The notes beneath the pieces were generated by a model, which saw only the letters and a program-made list of their open reading frames with translations, was not told the DNA's origin and ran no database searches. Shown piece by piece: positions 8,433 to 17,352 of a DNA stretch of 43,341 bases. Both the position numbers and the translations under genes were made by a program. Source of the DNA: Paenibacillus hemerocallicola (GTDB lineage: Bacteria > Bacillota > Bacilli > Paenibacillales > NBRC-103111); NCBI RefSeq assembly GCF_006265175.1, contig NZ_VDCQ01000078.1, positions 1 to 43,341 of the forward strand. The letters run 5' to 3'. Position 1 is the stretch's first letter. Each line of letters begins with the position of its first letter.

Positions 8433-9770
8433 CTACTTTCCCGACTTGGCCGTTTGAATGCTTTGATTGGTGAATTCCGTTGCCTCGCGGAGCGCCGAGT
8501 TGATGTCTTTTTGCTTGAGCACATAATCGATCATCGCGTTGAGCAGCCCGGTCGTCCCGTACCCGTTGTACGCGGTGAACGAAATCGAATCCGCGTATTT
8601 GGCAGGGACCAGCGCCTTCACATTTTTACCTTTGTAAAGCGGCGAATCCTGGCTGAACGCCTGAAGGAACGCCGGGTTCTGAAGGACAGGCAGCATCGTG
8701 CCTGCACGGGACTGTTGCATCTGGAATTCGTCCGATGTCAAATAAGCGATCGCCTGGAACGCCTCATCGGCATGGGGCGTCAAGGTCGTTATGCTGAACA
8801 AGGTCGGATACGCCTGGGGGCCGACGCCGTGAGCTTCCTTGAATGTTGGGATGGCGGCGATGTCCCAACTTAGCGCGTTCGTGATTTCCGGCTGCTTGTG
8901 CAGGTTCGTCAGGGCGATCCACATGGCTGCGCGTTGCTCCTTGAAGAAGAAATTCCGCTGGAGCCCGACATCGAGCGCTTTCAAATCGTTGTCGTAACCC
9001 GGCAGCAAAAAATTCCGGGAAATATTCGTGATGAACGACTTCCACGGGTCCGTTTGAAAGTTAGCCTTTTCGCTCGCCGGATCGACCAGCGGCAAAGAGA
9101 GCGAGTTCAGCGGATTCAACGTGCCGACCGGGGCAGTCAGGCCGAGATAATGCATGCCGCTGTCCGTGCGAGTCAGCTTTTTGCTGATCTCGTACAGATC
9201 ATCCCAAGTCATATCGTCCTTCGGGTAAGCGACTCCGAACTTGTCGAAGATGTCCTTATTGTAGTAAATGGCCGAAGGGGGTACGTAGATCGGCAGGCTG
9301 TTCATGCCGCTGTGCGCCAATGCTCTCGCTACGCTTACAAGTCCTGGATTTAACCGATTCAGATCGTATTTGTACTTTTGAATGAGAGGCATAATGTCGT
9401 ACTGGATCCGATAGTCCTCCAGCGTTCTAGTCGCCCCCGGCGAGCCGAAATAGATATCGATCCGTTGGCCGGCCGCCAGCAGTTCGGGCAAACTCGCCCC
9501 TTTCCCGTATTGCATGAATACTGGCGTAATATGCGGAAATTTTTTCTTGATCGGCTCCCCGAATGTGTCCATAAACGTATCCGCGGTCCAGTCGTTGGCG
9601 GAAGGGTAATAAAAGACCAGCTCGACCGGCTCCTTCTTGTCCATCGGGGTAGGGGAATCAGGCGTCTGCGCACCGTTGTCGTCCGCCGAACTGTTGTTTT
9701 GCGAGCATGCGCCAAGCACCATGATGGCTAGCGGCAATAGGATCAAAGCCATTGCCCCTCTCTTACGCAT
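8433..9770 (-). CDS. ABC transporter sugar-binding lipoprotein
   Basis: 445 aa. Lipoprotein signal with a canonical lipobox LGAC (Cys22) and a serine/asparagine-rich linker. The body follows the family 1 solute-binding pattern (VELVFYYPSANDW, PELLAAGQRIDIYF, YYNKDIFDKFGVAYPKDDMTW, C-terminal SALREATEFTNQ). It would bind an oligosaccharide outside the membrane and hand it to a permease complex; no permease or ATPase gene is in the window, so it is an orphan here. The start has GAGGAGG 8 nt upstream. It is transcribed divergently from the GH31-AraC fusion gene, from a spacer with a cre-like site, and is a plausible target of that regulator. It is a paralogue of the binding proteins at 3-1322 and 23362-24696. 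Confidence 0.9.
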   Translation of the reverse strand: MRKRGAMALILLPLAIMVLGACSQNNSSADDNGAQTPDSPTPMDKKEPVELVFYYPSANDWTADTFMDTFGEPIKKKFPHITPVFMQYGKGASLPELLAAGQRIDIYFGSPGATRTLEDYRIQYDIMPLIQKYKYDLNRLNPGLVSVARALAHSGMNSLPIYVPPSAIYYNKDIFDKFGVAYPKDDMTWDDLYEISKKLTRTDSGMHYLGLTAPVGTLNPLNSLSLPLVDPASEKANFQTDPWKSFITNISRNFLLPGYDNDLKALDVGLQRNFFFKEQRAAMWIALTNLHKQPEITNALSWDIAAIPTFKEAHGVGPQAYPTLFSITTLTPHADEAFQAIAYLTSDEFQMQQSRAGTMLPVLQNPAFLQAFSQDSPLYKGKNVKALVPAKYADSISFTAYNGYGTTGLLNAMIDYVLKQKDINSALREATEFTNQSIQTAKSGK

Positions 9771-9980
9771 CGTTATGCCTCCTCTGATTTGGTGTGTTAC
9801 GTACTGCTTCAGTATAAGAGCGGTCCGGTCGGAATAACAGGGGAGGCTTATGCGCTTGTCATGTACTAAAATGACGATATTGTAAGCGCTTCATGTATTT
9901 TGATGATACCTGTTTGGCAGTTGTGATAAGATGCAGATAGGATAAAATGAATATTCATTCGATTCTGGGGGACTGGTACG
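9771..9980. promoter_or_regulatory. Divergent promoter region with cre-like site and palindrome
   Basis: Lies between the minus-strand binding protein and the plus-strand GH31-AraC gene. TGTAAGCGCTTCAT (9881-9894) fits the CcpA cre consensus TGWAARCGYTWNCW at 13 of 14 positions, suggesting catabolite control. GTCAT-N8-ATGAC (9858-9875) is a possible operator. For the plus strand, TTGGCA (9914-9919) and TAGGAT (9938-9943) with an 18-bp spacer form a plausible sigma-A promoter. Binding by either regulator is inferred. Confidence 0.45.
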
Positions 9981-12887
9981 ATGGATAGGACGGATTCATC
10001 TCTGCAATTCGAACTGCCGGGCGGAAACTGGATGCGTGTTGAAGTCCTGGCAGCAGGCACGTTTCGCGTGCGGCTGAGCGATTCAACGTCGTTCGCAGAG
10101 CCGCCTTTGATCCGTTACGGCATATTGCGCGAGCCCGGCAGCGGGAGGAGATGCGCGATCCGGCATTTGAGCGACACGGTCGAGCTGGATACCGGGAAAG
10201 CCGTTCTGGCGGTCGATCTGCGGGACGGGAATTTGCTGTTGCGCGATGCAGCCGGGACGGAGCTGACCCGTACCGCGGAGCCGCCCCGCTTCGGCCCGGA
10301 CGGCGGCTTCCGGGTACGGTTCGTTCTCGCCGCCGAGGAGAGATTTTACGGTCTCGGGGATGTGACTCGGGAGCGGTTGCAGAAGCGCGGAACGACGTCG
10401 GACATACGGGTGACCAATATTTCGGCATACGTGCCGATTCCGTTCGTGATGAGTAGCCGAGGCTGGGCGCTCCTGATGAATACGACGCGCAGGCATACGT
10501 TTGATCTGGGTGCTGCCAAGAGAGATCGTTTGCTTGTCGAAGGACCAAAAGGTGAGCTTGATTGTTATCTTTTTGCCGGCAGCGGATTCAGCGAATTGTT
10601 GGACGGGTATACGGAAATAGCCGGCAAGCCGGCACTGCTGCCGATCTGGGCATACGGCCTGACCTTTATTAGCCACGATACGCTGAACGCACGAGAGGTG
10701 GTCGACGACGCTCTCCGTTTTCGCCTGGAGGGCATTCCTTGCGATACGATCGGTCTGGCCGGGGGGTGGATGGAACGGCGCTACGATCATTCCACGGTTA
10801 AAGCGTGGCACCCGGAGCGATTTTATACGCCTAAATCGGCGCCTACCGGACCGCATACGTTTATCGGCACGCTGCAAAGCCACGGCTTCAAGCTCAGTCT
10901 GCTGCTGTACTGCGATTACGACTTGAGCGCGCACGAAGAATTCGAGCTCCGCGACGGCGGGCGTGAAGACGAGGAAGCGCCGGAGCCCTGGTACGCGCAT
11001 TTGCGACCGTTTGTCGATCAGGGGACGGCTTCCTTTAAATTAATCGGCAGCCGGCAGTTGCAAAGTCATCCCAATCGGCAGTGGGCCAGCGGGTTGAGCG
11101 ACGAAGACATGCACAATTTGTACCCCGTGCTGCTCGCCAAGCAGATGTTTAACGGGTATTTGGAGCAGACGGGAAGACGCCCCATGATGTATACACTCGC
11201 CGGCTATGCAGGCATTCAGCAATACGCGGCCACGTGGGCGGGACAATCGCGCAACGACAAGGAGGCGCTTGTCTCCATGCTCAATCACGGCATGAGTGGG
11301 CACGTCCATACGACCTGCGACATGTTTATTCATACGAAGGAAGGCATTCATTTCGGCTTTTTGCAGCCATGGTCGCAAATCAACAGCTGGGCGTATTTTC
11401 GCCACCCCGCTTTTCTGGAGGAAGGCGTGAGGGAATTATTCAAAACATACGCCCGGCTTCGCTACCGTCTGCTGCCCTACATCTACTCTGCGGCCCATGT
11501 AGCCGCACGAACCGGGATGCCGATTTTACGGGCGATGCCGCTGCACTTTCCCGACGATCCGGCGTGCGGTGATTTGCTGCATCAATATATGCTGGGGCCG
11601 TCTCTGCTCGTCGGAGCTTATACCGATTGCGTCTATTTGCCGGCCGGCCACTGGTTCGACTATTGGACGGGAGAAGCGCACGAAGGGCCGAAGCGGCTCG
11701 ATTGCCAGCTGCCGGACGACGCTGGCGGGCCGTTGTTTGTCCGCGGGGGAGCGATTCTCCCGATGTGGCCGGATATAGACTATATCGGGCAGACGCCGGT
11801 CTCGCGCATCGCACTTCATATTTATCCGCACGGGCGCAGCGAATTTGCGATGTATGAGGATGACGGCGTCACGTTCGGATACAAGGAGGGCGAGGTCGCG
11901 GTGACCGTCATGCATTGCGAGGAAACCGCCGAATCGGTGAGGGTGCGGATCGAACCGCGTGCCGGCATTTACGCGGGTATGCCGGCCAAACGTGACTATG
12001 AGCTGATCGTACACGTCCGGGACAAGCCGACCTGGCTTTCGCTGAACGGCGTCCGGCTGCCGATGCAGCCGAAGCGCCCGAAGCCGGATGCGGCACGGGG
12101 CTGGCAGTTCGACCGGCTGCGAGGCACGCTGCGACTTCTGATTGAAGCCAGGGAGGAGGCGGAGCTTTGCGTGGAGGCGCTAATCCCGACGGCTGCGCCT
12201 GCCGCGGCGGTGAGAAGATCGATTCCGCCGACAGAAAGGAAATCCGTCTCCTCCGCGGAGTTTGAGAAGCGGCTTGAGGCGGCGTGGAAAGTCGGCAGAC
12301 ATGCCGAGGCATCGGGCGCATTGCGGCAGTGGTGGGCAAGCCGGACCAAGCAAGCGGCTTCTGCCGATGACGAATGGCGTATGCATCTGCTCGAAGGCTG
12401 CCTGCTGCTCGCCCGCCAAGCCTCGCATAACGGCTTGCTGGCGGCCGAGGTGTTCGGCGAGGACTATGCCGTCATGTTCAATTTGCAGTCGATCGCCGCG
12501 CAAGAGCAAGGGTTGGCGCTGTTGGAGACGTTGGCAGGCCATCTGGTGCGTTACGTGCACCGGCTGTCCGAGTCCGCGGCACATCCGCTTATCCAGGAGG
12601 TCATGCACATCCTGGAGCGCGAGCTCGATCGACAGCTGTCCTTAAACGAGGTGGCAGAGAGGCTGCACGTGCATCCGTCCCATCTGAGCCGGCTGTTTAA
12701 ACGCGAGATCGGCCAACCATTTTCGGAGTACGTCTGGAAACTGAAGATGGAGCGCGGCAAAACGTTTCTGGAAAACGGGCTGAAGGTGTACGAAGCCGCT
12801 GCGAAAACCGGGTTCAAGGATGTCAGCTATTTTTCGCGCGTGTTCCGGAAATATTGGGGGGTTCCGCCGGTGGAGTTGCGCAGGTGA
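9981..12887 (+). CDS. GH31-like domain fused to AraC DNA-binding domain; probable catalytically dead sensor-regulator
   Basis: 968 aa. Residues about 1-215 form the GH31 N-terminal beta-sandwich (including ERFYGLGD). Residues about 215-600 are the (beta/alpha)8 barrel with family landmarks LLPIWAYGLTF, MHNLYPVLLAKQM, AATWAGQ, MLNHGMSGHVHTTCDM, RLRYRLLPYIYSAAH and LFVRGGAILPM. Residues about 600-735 look like the C-terminal beta domains. An alpha-helical linker follows, then an AraC-type two-helix-turn-helix domain (about 870-966: LSLNEVAERLHVHPSHLSRL ... AAAKTGFKDVSYFSRVFRKYWG). The nucleophile region reads FKLIGSRQ, where GH31 members normally have FKLDG: Ile355 replaces Asp. The acid/base position reads WAGQSRND where WAGD is usual: Gln422 replaces Asp. 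There is no signal peptide, fitting a cytosolic regulator. Inference: a sugar-sensing transcription factor for the adjacent binding-protein/beta-helix and Gfo/Idh genes. The start ATG has GGGGGA upstream. Confidence 0.85.
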   Translation: MDRTDSSLQFELPGGNWMRVEVLAAGTFRVRLSDSTSFAEPPLIRYGILREPGSGRRCAIRHLSDTVELDTGKAVLAVDLRDGNLLLRDAAGTELTRTAEPPRFGPDGGFRVRFVLAAEERFYGLGDVTRERLQKRGTTSDIRVTNISAYVPIPFVMSSRGWALLMNTTRRHTFDLGAAKRDRLLVEGPKGELDCYLFAGSGFSELLDGYTEIAGKPALLPIWAYGLTFISHDTLNAREVVDDALRFRLEGIPCDTIGLAGGWMERRYDHSTVKAWHPERFYTPKSAPTGPHTFIGTLQSHGFKLSLLLYCDYDLSAHEEFELRDGGREDEEAPEPWYAHLRPFVDQGTASFKLIGSRQLQSHPNRQWASGLSDEDMHNLYPVLLAKQMFNGYLEQTGRRPMMYTLAGYAGIQQYAATWAGQSRNDKEALVSMLNHGMSGHVHTTCDMFIHTKEGIHFGFLQPWSQINSWAYFRHPAFLEEGVRELFKTYARLRYRLLPYIYSAAHVAARTGMPILRAMPLHFPDDPACGDLLHQYMLGPSLLVGAYTDCVYLPAGHWFDYWTGEAHEGPKRLDCQLPDDAGGPLFVRGGAILPMWPDIDYIGQTPVSRIALHIYPHGRSEFAMYEDDGVTFGYKEGEVAVTVMHCEETAESVRVRIEPRAGIYAGMPAKRDYELIVHVRDKPTWLSLNGVRLPMQPKRPKPDAARGWQFDRLRGTLRLLIEAREEAELCVEALIPTAAPAAAVRRSIPPTERKSVSSAEFEKRLEAAWKVGRHAEASGALRQWWASRTKQAASADDEWRMHLLEGCLLLARQASHNGLLAAEVFGEDYAVMFNLQSIAAQEQGLALLETLAGHLVRYVHRLSESAAHPLIQEVMHILERELDRQLSLNEVAERLHVHPSHLSRLFKREIGQPFSEYVWKLKMERGKTFLENGLKVYEAAAKTGFKDVSYFSRVFRKYWGVPPVELRR

Positions 12888-13074
12888 GGGCGTCAAAGTC
12901 ATCATAATCCGGTATGCCTGCTAAAACCGGCATGAGAATCCATCAAACTGTCATCGGCGTCGCCTGTATCCTTGTTCCGGCGTTTGCTATTCTGTACGGG
13001 GCCGGAACAAACCGGCAGGTGCGTGTCCCGCCGGTCGGTCCGGAACGGACAATTCCTAGCAAAGGGTGACGAAT
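12888..13074. other. Short spacer before Gfo/Idh pair
   Basis: No clear terminator with a T run. It holds GC-rich inverted bits (CCGG-containing) and the ribosome-binding site AAAGGGTGA of the next gene. Read-through from the fusion gene is possible. Confidence 0.3.
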
Positions 13075-14022
13075 ATGACGGCTCCAGAAACTCGGAAAAA
13101 GCTGAACATTGGCATGATTGGTCTCGATACGTCCCACGTATTGGCGTTTATGAAGCTGCTGCACGACAAGGACGATCCGTGGTATGTGCCCGGTGGTAAG
13201 GTCGTGGTGGCTTATCCCGGAGGTTCACCCGATTTCCCCTCCAGCATTACCAAAATACCGGGCTATACAGCCACGTTGCGGGACGAATACGGCGTCCGCA
13301 TCGTGGACAGTCCGGAGGAAGTGGCCGAGGCGAGCGACGCGGTATTGCTCCATTCGGTCGACGGACGTGTCCATCTGTCGCAATTTCACCGTATCGCCGT
13401 CTACGGCAAGCCGGTTTTTATCGACAAGCCGTTTGCGGTCAGCTCGGAGGACGCTCGCGAAATTGTCCGTTTGGCAGAGGCGCATCGGGTTCCGCTGATG
13501 AGCGCTTCGTCGCTGCGCTATGTCAAGGCGCTGCAGGGCGCGATCGAAGGTGGGGGCAAAAGCCCGGTAATCGGGGCGGACGCGTGCGGGCCGATGGCGC
13601 TAGAGCCCACGCAGCCGGGCTTGTTTTGGTACGGCATTCATGCCGTGGAGATGCTGTATGCGGTGATGGGGGAAGGCTGCGTGCAGGTGACGTCCGTCAC
13701 CTCGAACGATCACGATGTCACTACGGGACTGTGGAACGACGGTCGGATCGGCGTCATTCGCGGCAACCGCAAAGGGAACGGCTCGTTTGGAGTGGCGATA
13801 CATCGGGAAAAAGGCATCGAATGGGTTCACGCCCAGTCGGACCCGAAGCCGAAGTATGCCAGCCTGCTCGAAATCATCATGGAAATGTTCCGCACGGGCG
13901 TCTCGCCGCTGCCCGCCTCGGAAACGTTGGAGGTTATCCGCTTCATCGAAGCGGCCAACGAAAGCAGGAAAACCCGCCGATGCGTGAATTTGGCAGTCGG
14001 CAAGGCGGGTGACGCACGATGA
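13075..14022 (+). CDS. Gfo/Idh/MocA family oxidoreductase
   Basis: 315 aa from the ATG at 13075, which has AAAGGGTGA 6 nt upstream; the GTG at 13066 lies inside that site. N-terminal Rossmann strand LNIGMIGLDTSHVLAFMKLL (an unusual loop, GLDTSH, instead of GxGxxG), then FIDKPFAVS as the family EKP-loop variant with its lysine. The C-terminal part carries FWYGIHAVEMLYAVMG, where the His sits in the substrate-site helix. Such enzymes oxidise or epimerise sugars or inositols with NAD(P). At 315 aa it is on the short side. Its stop overlaps the next start (ATGA), so the two dehydrogenases are translationally coupled and may work in sequence. It lies behind the GH31-AraC gene. Confidence 0.88.
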   Translation: MTAPETRKKLNIGMIGLDTSHVLAFMKLLHDKDDPWYVPGGKVVVAYPGGSPDFPSSITKIPGYTATLRDEYGVRIVDSPEEVAEASDAVLLHSVDGRVHLSQFHRIAVYGKPVFIDKPFAVSSEDAREIVRLAEAHRVPLMSASSLRYVKALQGAIEGGGKSPVIGADACGPMALEPTQPGLFWYGIHAVEMLYAVMGEGCVQVTSVTSNDHDVTTGLWNDGRIGVIRGNRKGNGSFGVAIHREKGIEWVHAQSDPKPKYASLLEIIMEMFRTGVSPLPASETLEVIRFIEAANESRKTRRCVNLAVGKAGDAR

Positions 14023-15110
14023 GTGGTTCCATTCTGAAGGTGGGGATCATTGGGCAGGGCCGAAGCGGCCGGAACATTCACGCCGAGACGATCCGTAAGC
14101 TGCCCGACAGGTTTGCGCTTGCCGCCGTCTCCGACGAGCTGGAGCAGCGTCGGCAAGCGGCTGAACGCGACTATGGCTGCGAGGCGTACGCCGATTATCG
14201 CGACATGATGAAGAGGGACGATCTCGACCTGATCGTCAATGCGACGCCAAGCCATCTCCATGTTCCTGTCTCGCTGGAGCTGCTGGAGGCGGGCTTCAAT
14301 GTGCTGTGCGAAAAACCACTCGCCCGCCGGTCGGAGGAGGTCGATGCCCTGATCGCGGCCCGTGACAGGGCGGGAACGCTGCTGACGATTTTCCAGCAGT
14401 GGCGGTTCAACCCCCTGTTCCTGGAAATTCACAAATGTCTGGATTCCGGCGTATTGGGTCGTATTGTGCAAATCGGTCTGACAGTCAACCAGTTTTCACG
14501 CAGATGGGACTGGCAGACGCTCAAAGCGTACAACGGCGGCAATCTGATGAATACCGGCGCCCATTTTCTCGATCAGGCGCTTCAGTTTCTCGGAACCGAC
14601 GACTTGCCTTCCGTGCTGTGCCGGATGGACAACGCCAACAGCTTTGGCGATGCGGACGACTATTGCAAGCTGATCTTGACCGGCCCGCGGCAGCCGACGA
14701 TCGATCTGGAAATATCGAACTGTTGCGCTTATCCGATTTCCAATTATTACTTGATCCAGGGAACGAACGGCAGCCTGCGAGCGTCCTTGACCGAAGTGGA
14801 ATGGAAATACTTCAAACCTGAGGAAGCTCCCCGCCAAGAGTTGCAGCAGTCTCCGATGAGCGATGCGGACGGCAATCCGCTCTACTGCAAGGAGCAACTG
14901 AAGTGGTATGTAGGAGGCTGGGAAAAGGGCGATGGGAGCTCCTATCCGGCGCCGCAAATCGCTTTCTACGAGTCATTGCACGCTTCCCTTACGGAAGGAA
15001 AGCCACCTGCAGTCACGCCCGAGAGCGTTTGGCTGCAAATCCGGATCATGGAGGAGTGTTTCCGGCAAAATCCAATGTTTGCGATTGAACCGCAACACAC
15101 TCGCCACTAA
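14019..15110 (+). CDS. Gfo/Idh/MocA family oxidoreductase
   Basis: 363 aa. Classic Rossmann motif VGIIGQGRSGRNIHAETI, NATPSHLHVPVSLELLEAGF, the CEKPLAR lysine motif and NTGAHFLDQALQFLG with the catalytic-helix His (G-x-H-x-x-D). An NAD(P)-dependent dehydrogenase of sugars or cyclitols, in the cytosol; the exact substrate is unknown. It overlaps the preceding dehydrogenase by 4 bp and ends the operon at a strong terminator (15268). It differs clearly from its partner in sequence, so two distinct steps (for example oxidation and re-reduction of a keto-sugar) are more likely than redundancy. Confidence 0.9.
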   Translation: MSGSILKVGIIGQGRSGRNIHAETIRKLPDRFALAAVSDELEQRRQAAERDYGCEAYADYRDMMKRDDLDLIVNATPSHLHVPVSLELLEAGFNVLCEKPLARRSEEVDALIAARDRAGTLLTIFQQWRFNPLFLEIHKCLDSGVLGRIVQIGLTVNQFSRRWDWQTLKAYNGGNLMNTGAHFLDQALQFLGTDDLPSVLCRMDNANSFGDADDYCKLILTGPRQPTIDLEISNCCAYPISNYYLIQGTNGSLRASLTEVEWKYFKPEEAPRQELQQSPMSDADGNPLYCKEQLKWYVGGWEKGDGSSYPAPQIAFYESLHASLTEGKPPAVTPESVWLQIRIMEECFRQNPMFAIEPQHTRH

Positions 15111-15267
15111 TATTTTCCATACTAATGAGAAAGAAAAACAAATTAATATACAAACTAAAAAAGTAATAATAAAAGTAATACAGTGACATTGAGTAGGAGA
15201 AGGCCGAGGAACCGGAACCTCTAATAAAGGGGCGCCATCGTAAAATAGAAATGAAAAGTTTGGAAAA

Positions 15268-15297
15268 AGAGGCACTCACTAAGAGTACCTCTTTTTT
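15268..15297 (+). terminator. Rho-independent terminator of Gfo/Idh operon
   Basis: AGAGG-C-ACTC pairs with GAGT-A-CCTCT (one C/A mismatch), followed by six T. Confidence 0.7.
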
Positions 15298-15377
15298 ATT
15301 TTGGTGGGAATCAGAATCTCTTCTAGAATCGTAACTTATTTTTTTTGGCAAGAATCATGCCTAACAATATATACAAA

Positions 15378-15493
15378 TGTCGGGTGACAAGAACATTGTC
15401 CCATTAATTGTCGCGTAAATCGCGGCTTTTTCTTTTTATGGGATAAAGTTCTTGTCAATTTTCCGTGACAAGAACTTTATCCCATTCCCGACA
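15378..15493. repeat. 116-bp TGTCGGG...CCCGACA element with internal terminator
   Basis: Begins TGTCGGG + TGACAAGAACATTGTCCCAT, contains a small hairpin with T run (CGCG-TAAAT-CGCG region), then TGGGATAAAGTTCTTGTCA (15439-15457) and an inverted box from 15466, ending CCCGACA at 15493. The multiple boxes and TG...CA ends resemble transposase-binding ends of IS21- or Tn7/Tn552-type elements, but there is no coding capacity. Confidence 0.65.
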
Positions 15494-16225
15494 AAACAAC
15501 TGGTCCATGCGTTTCAGAAGTTGTAGTTAAGCGATTAAGCCCAATAATACAAGGGGCGGCTTGTGTATTCGGACACAGTATTGGTTTCCCGCTTGCAGCT
15601 CGGGCGGCATGTTTGTGCGAACACTTACATTCCAAAATGGTATTTCGAAAAAGCGTGGAGGCAGATGCCTGTGAGCGGACCAGGCGCGATTCACAAAAGT
15701 CTTATTGCGCCTTCATATTTGCGTGCGAGACTTTCAGATCCCGGGTCGCCGATCGCGCAGTGGCATCCTCATGAAGTTAATGTTTTGTGTCAACTGGCGC
15801 CTGATCTTCTCGAATGCCGGACGTATCAAGATCAGATCGTCATACTTGATGGCTTCATACTCCGAGCATGGAGATTACGTGTTGCCCAATTACGTCGACA
15901 TCCGGATGCAAAAGCGCGATATTGAAGAGCATGGGGAGGATGCCAGTTGCAGGTCCGGACGAACTGAAGAGGCCGAGAAAAGCTCGGTTCTCTGACGAAC
16001 CGGCTTGTCAAGCAACAAGAGTAACCCGGCCATCGTTGTATTCATTTCCTTCAGCCCCATCCATGCCATCAGCGGCAGCTTGTTTGCGACAACCCTTAGC
16101 CGGACGGTTTGCGGACAAGATTGTCCAGCGTTTCCCCTCCTTTTGCCTTTTCCGTCGGACGACGACTAATTGACCGTCCCCGCCCCGTTCGGCCTTAATG
16201 GAAAGAGGCGGGACAAGGATCTCTA
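15494..16225. other. Decayed region without intact gene
   Basis: Two overlapping plus frames (15563-15925 and 15705-15995) show patches of protein-like sequence (such as SEHGDYVLPNYVDIRMQKRD) that I cannot place; no ribosome-binding site and frame changes suggest an old gene remnant. Confidence 0.35.
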
Positions 16226-16267
16226 CAGGACGTCGTTGCTATTCCGTCGCTAGGCGCGCTTGTATAG
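16226..16267 (+). pseudogene. 3' end remnant of a Gfo/Idh gene
   Basis: Reads QDVVAIPSLGALV then TAG, matching the C-terminus of the intact enzyme ending at 26009 (EQDVITVPSPNVLV). The second cassette copy has a longer version of the same tail at 27424-27511. It indicates that a Gfo/Idh gene once preceded the cassette. Confidence 0.5.
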
Positions 16268-16290
16268 AACACATGCAGCATGAGTGAAGA

Positions 16291-16333
16291 AAGCCCGCTT
16301 GCAGATCGCAGTCAGCGATCCGCAAGCGGGCTT
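16291..16333. terminator. Bidirectional-type terminator between Gfo/Idh tail and AraC gene
   Basis: AAGCCCGCTTGC (16291-16302) pairs with GCAAGCGGGCTT (16322-16333), with an inner GATCGC/GCGATC extension. Downstream of both convergent transcription units. Confidence 0.65.
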
Positions 16334-16402
16334 CATTGCATTGCGCGCTAACGAGCGGCGGATGTACGAGTGCCGATGCAGCATTGTTTGCAGTCTGTAA
16401 CC

Positions 16403-17218
16403 CTACAGCTTCTTCATAATATAGGAGGGGGGTGTCCCCATCATTTTCTTGAAAAGTCGACTGAAATAATAAATATCTTTGAAGCCTAGGCGTTCTGCCA
16501 CTGCGGTTATGTTGTACTCTCCGCTTCGCAACAAATCGCTTGCTTTGCCGATTTTGATTCGGTTTTGATACTGAATAACTGTCATTCCCGTTGTTTTTTT
16601 AAAGATCAAGCACAAGTAGGAAGGACTGATGCCGATCTCACGGCTCAACTCCGCAATCGAAAAAAAATTTTGTTCGTTCGCATGCATCAGTCCCAACAGC
16701 AATTCAACCATCTTCAGGTGAGACGTTTTGTGCTCCAGAGAATCAATAATTAACAAATGCAAGATGTCCATAATGCGGCTACGGCATCGAATCCAATACC
16801 CCGTTTGTTTTCCGACCCAGGCCTGAAGGAGCTCTTGAAACAATAGACCAGATCGAGTCTGATCTATATTTTTGAATACAGGATTCAAACTTTCGAGCGC
16901 AGCCTGATCCGCGTCTCCTCCGAACTGAACATTAAACCTCACTATGATATGTCTCCATTGGTCCGATTCCCCCAGTATTTTCTTGCGCGGCAAAACTTTT
17001 GGAAAAAACAATATATCCCCTTTCGAGATGCTGTAATGATTGTCCGATATATAATAATTTGTCGATCCGTGAGTTGTCAGGGAAAGCACATATTCATTCT
17101 GAGAAACCGATTCTTGAGTTGGTTGGACATTGACGGAGCTTTTCGACAGCAAATCAACGACATAATGCAAATTTGTAATGGTGAAATCAAAATTGTCCAT
17201 CTCATTTGGCAGATTCAT
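16403..17218 (-). CDS. AraC family transcriptional regulator, cassette copy 1
   Basis: 271 aa. N-terminal cupin-like sensing domain (about residues 10-140, including NEYVLSLTTHGSTNYYISDN and GDILFFPKVLPRK) and C-terminal double helix-turn-helix (about 170-268: FFSIAELSREIGISPSYLCL and YNITAVAERLGFKDIYYFSR, ending MMGTPPSYI). A cytosolic ligand-responsive activator of sugar or aromatic catabolic genes. The ribosome-binding site GGAGG stands 9 nt from the ATG. Divergent from the amidohydrolase gene, with a 134-bp spacer conserved in copy 2, so that pair is the probable target. About 94 percent identical to copy 2 by counting differences. Confidence 0.9.
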   Translation of the reverse strand: MNLPNEMDNFDFTITNLHYVVDLLSKSSVNVQPTQESVSQNEYVLSLTTHGSTNYYISDNHYSISKGDILFFPKVLPRKKILGESDQWRHIIVRFNVQFGGDADQAALESLNPVFKNIDQTRSGLLFQELLQAWVGKQTGYWIRCRSRIMDILHLLIIDSLEHKTSHLKMVELLLGLMHANEQNFFSIAELSREIGISPSYLCLIFKKTTGMTVIQYQNRIKIGKASDLLRSGEYNITAVAERLGFKDIYYFSRLFKKMMGTPPSYIMKKL

Positions 17219-17352
17219 TGACGTATTCCTCCATCAGGATGACGCTCATTTTAGTAGAAGATTGTACAAATATAATAGAGGATATTTCATGGCTAGGCAA
17301 CCTTGCTCAACGATATAATATCGGTGTCGCGACAAATAGGAGGTAGAGATCA
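17219..17352. promoter_or_regulatory. Divergent promoter/operator region, cassette copy 1
   Basis: Conserved in copy 2. Contains TATAAT at 17271-17276 and 17314-17319 (the second within GATATAATATC) with no good -35 for either, which suits an activator-dependent promoter. A perfect palindrome TGTCGCGACA (17325-17334) precedes the ribosome-binding site and could bind a regulator. Confidence 0.4.

Noticed and set aside
10083-11000. 305-codon minus-strand open frame inside the GH31-AraC gene
   Set aside because: Antisense shadow; the plus strand encodes clear conserved domains.
10600-11250. Asp374 or Asp376 (SDEDMHNLYP) as an alternative nucleophile in the GH31-like domain
   Set aside because: From memory of the family, acidic residues before MHNLYP are present also in members that keep the normal nucleophile, so this is not the catalytic position; flagged for alignment.
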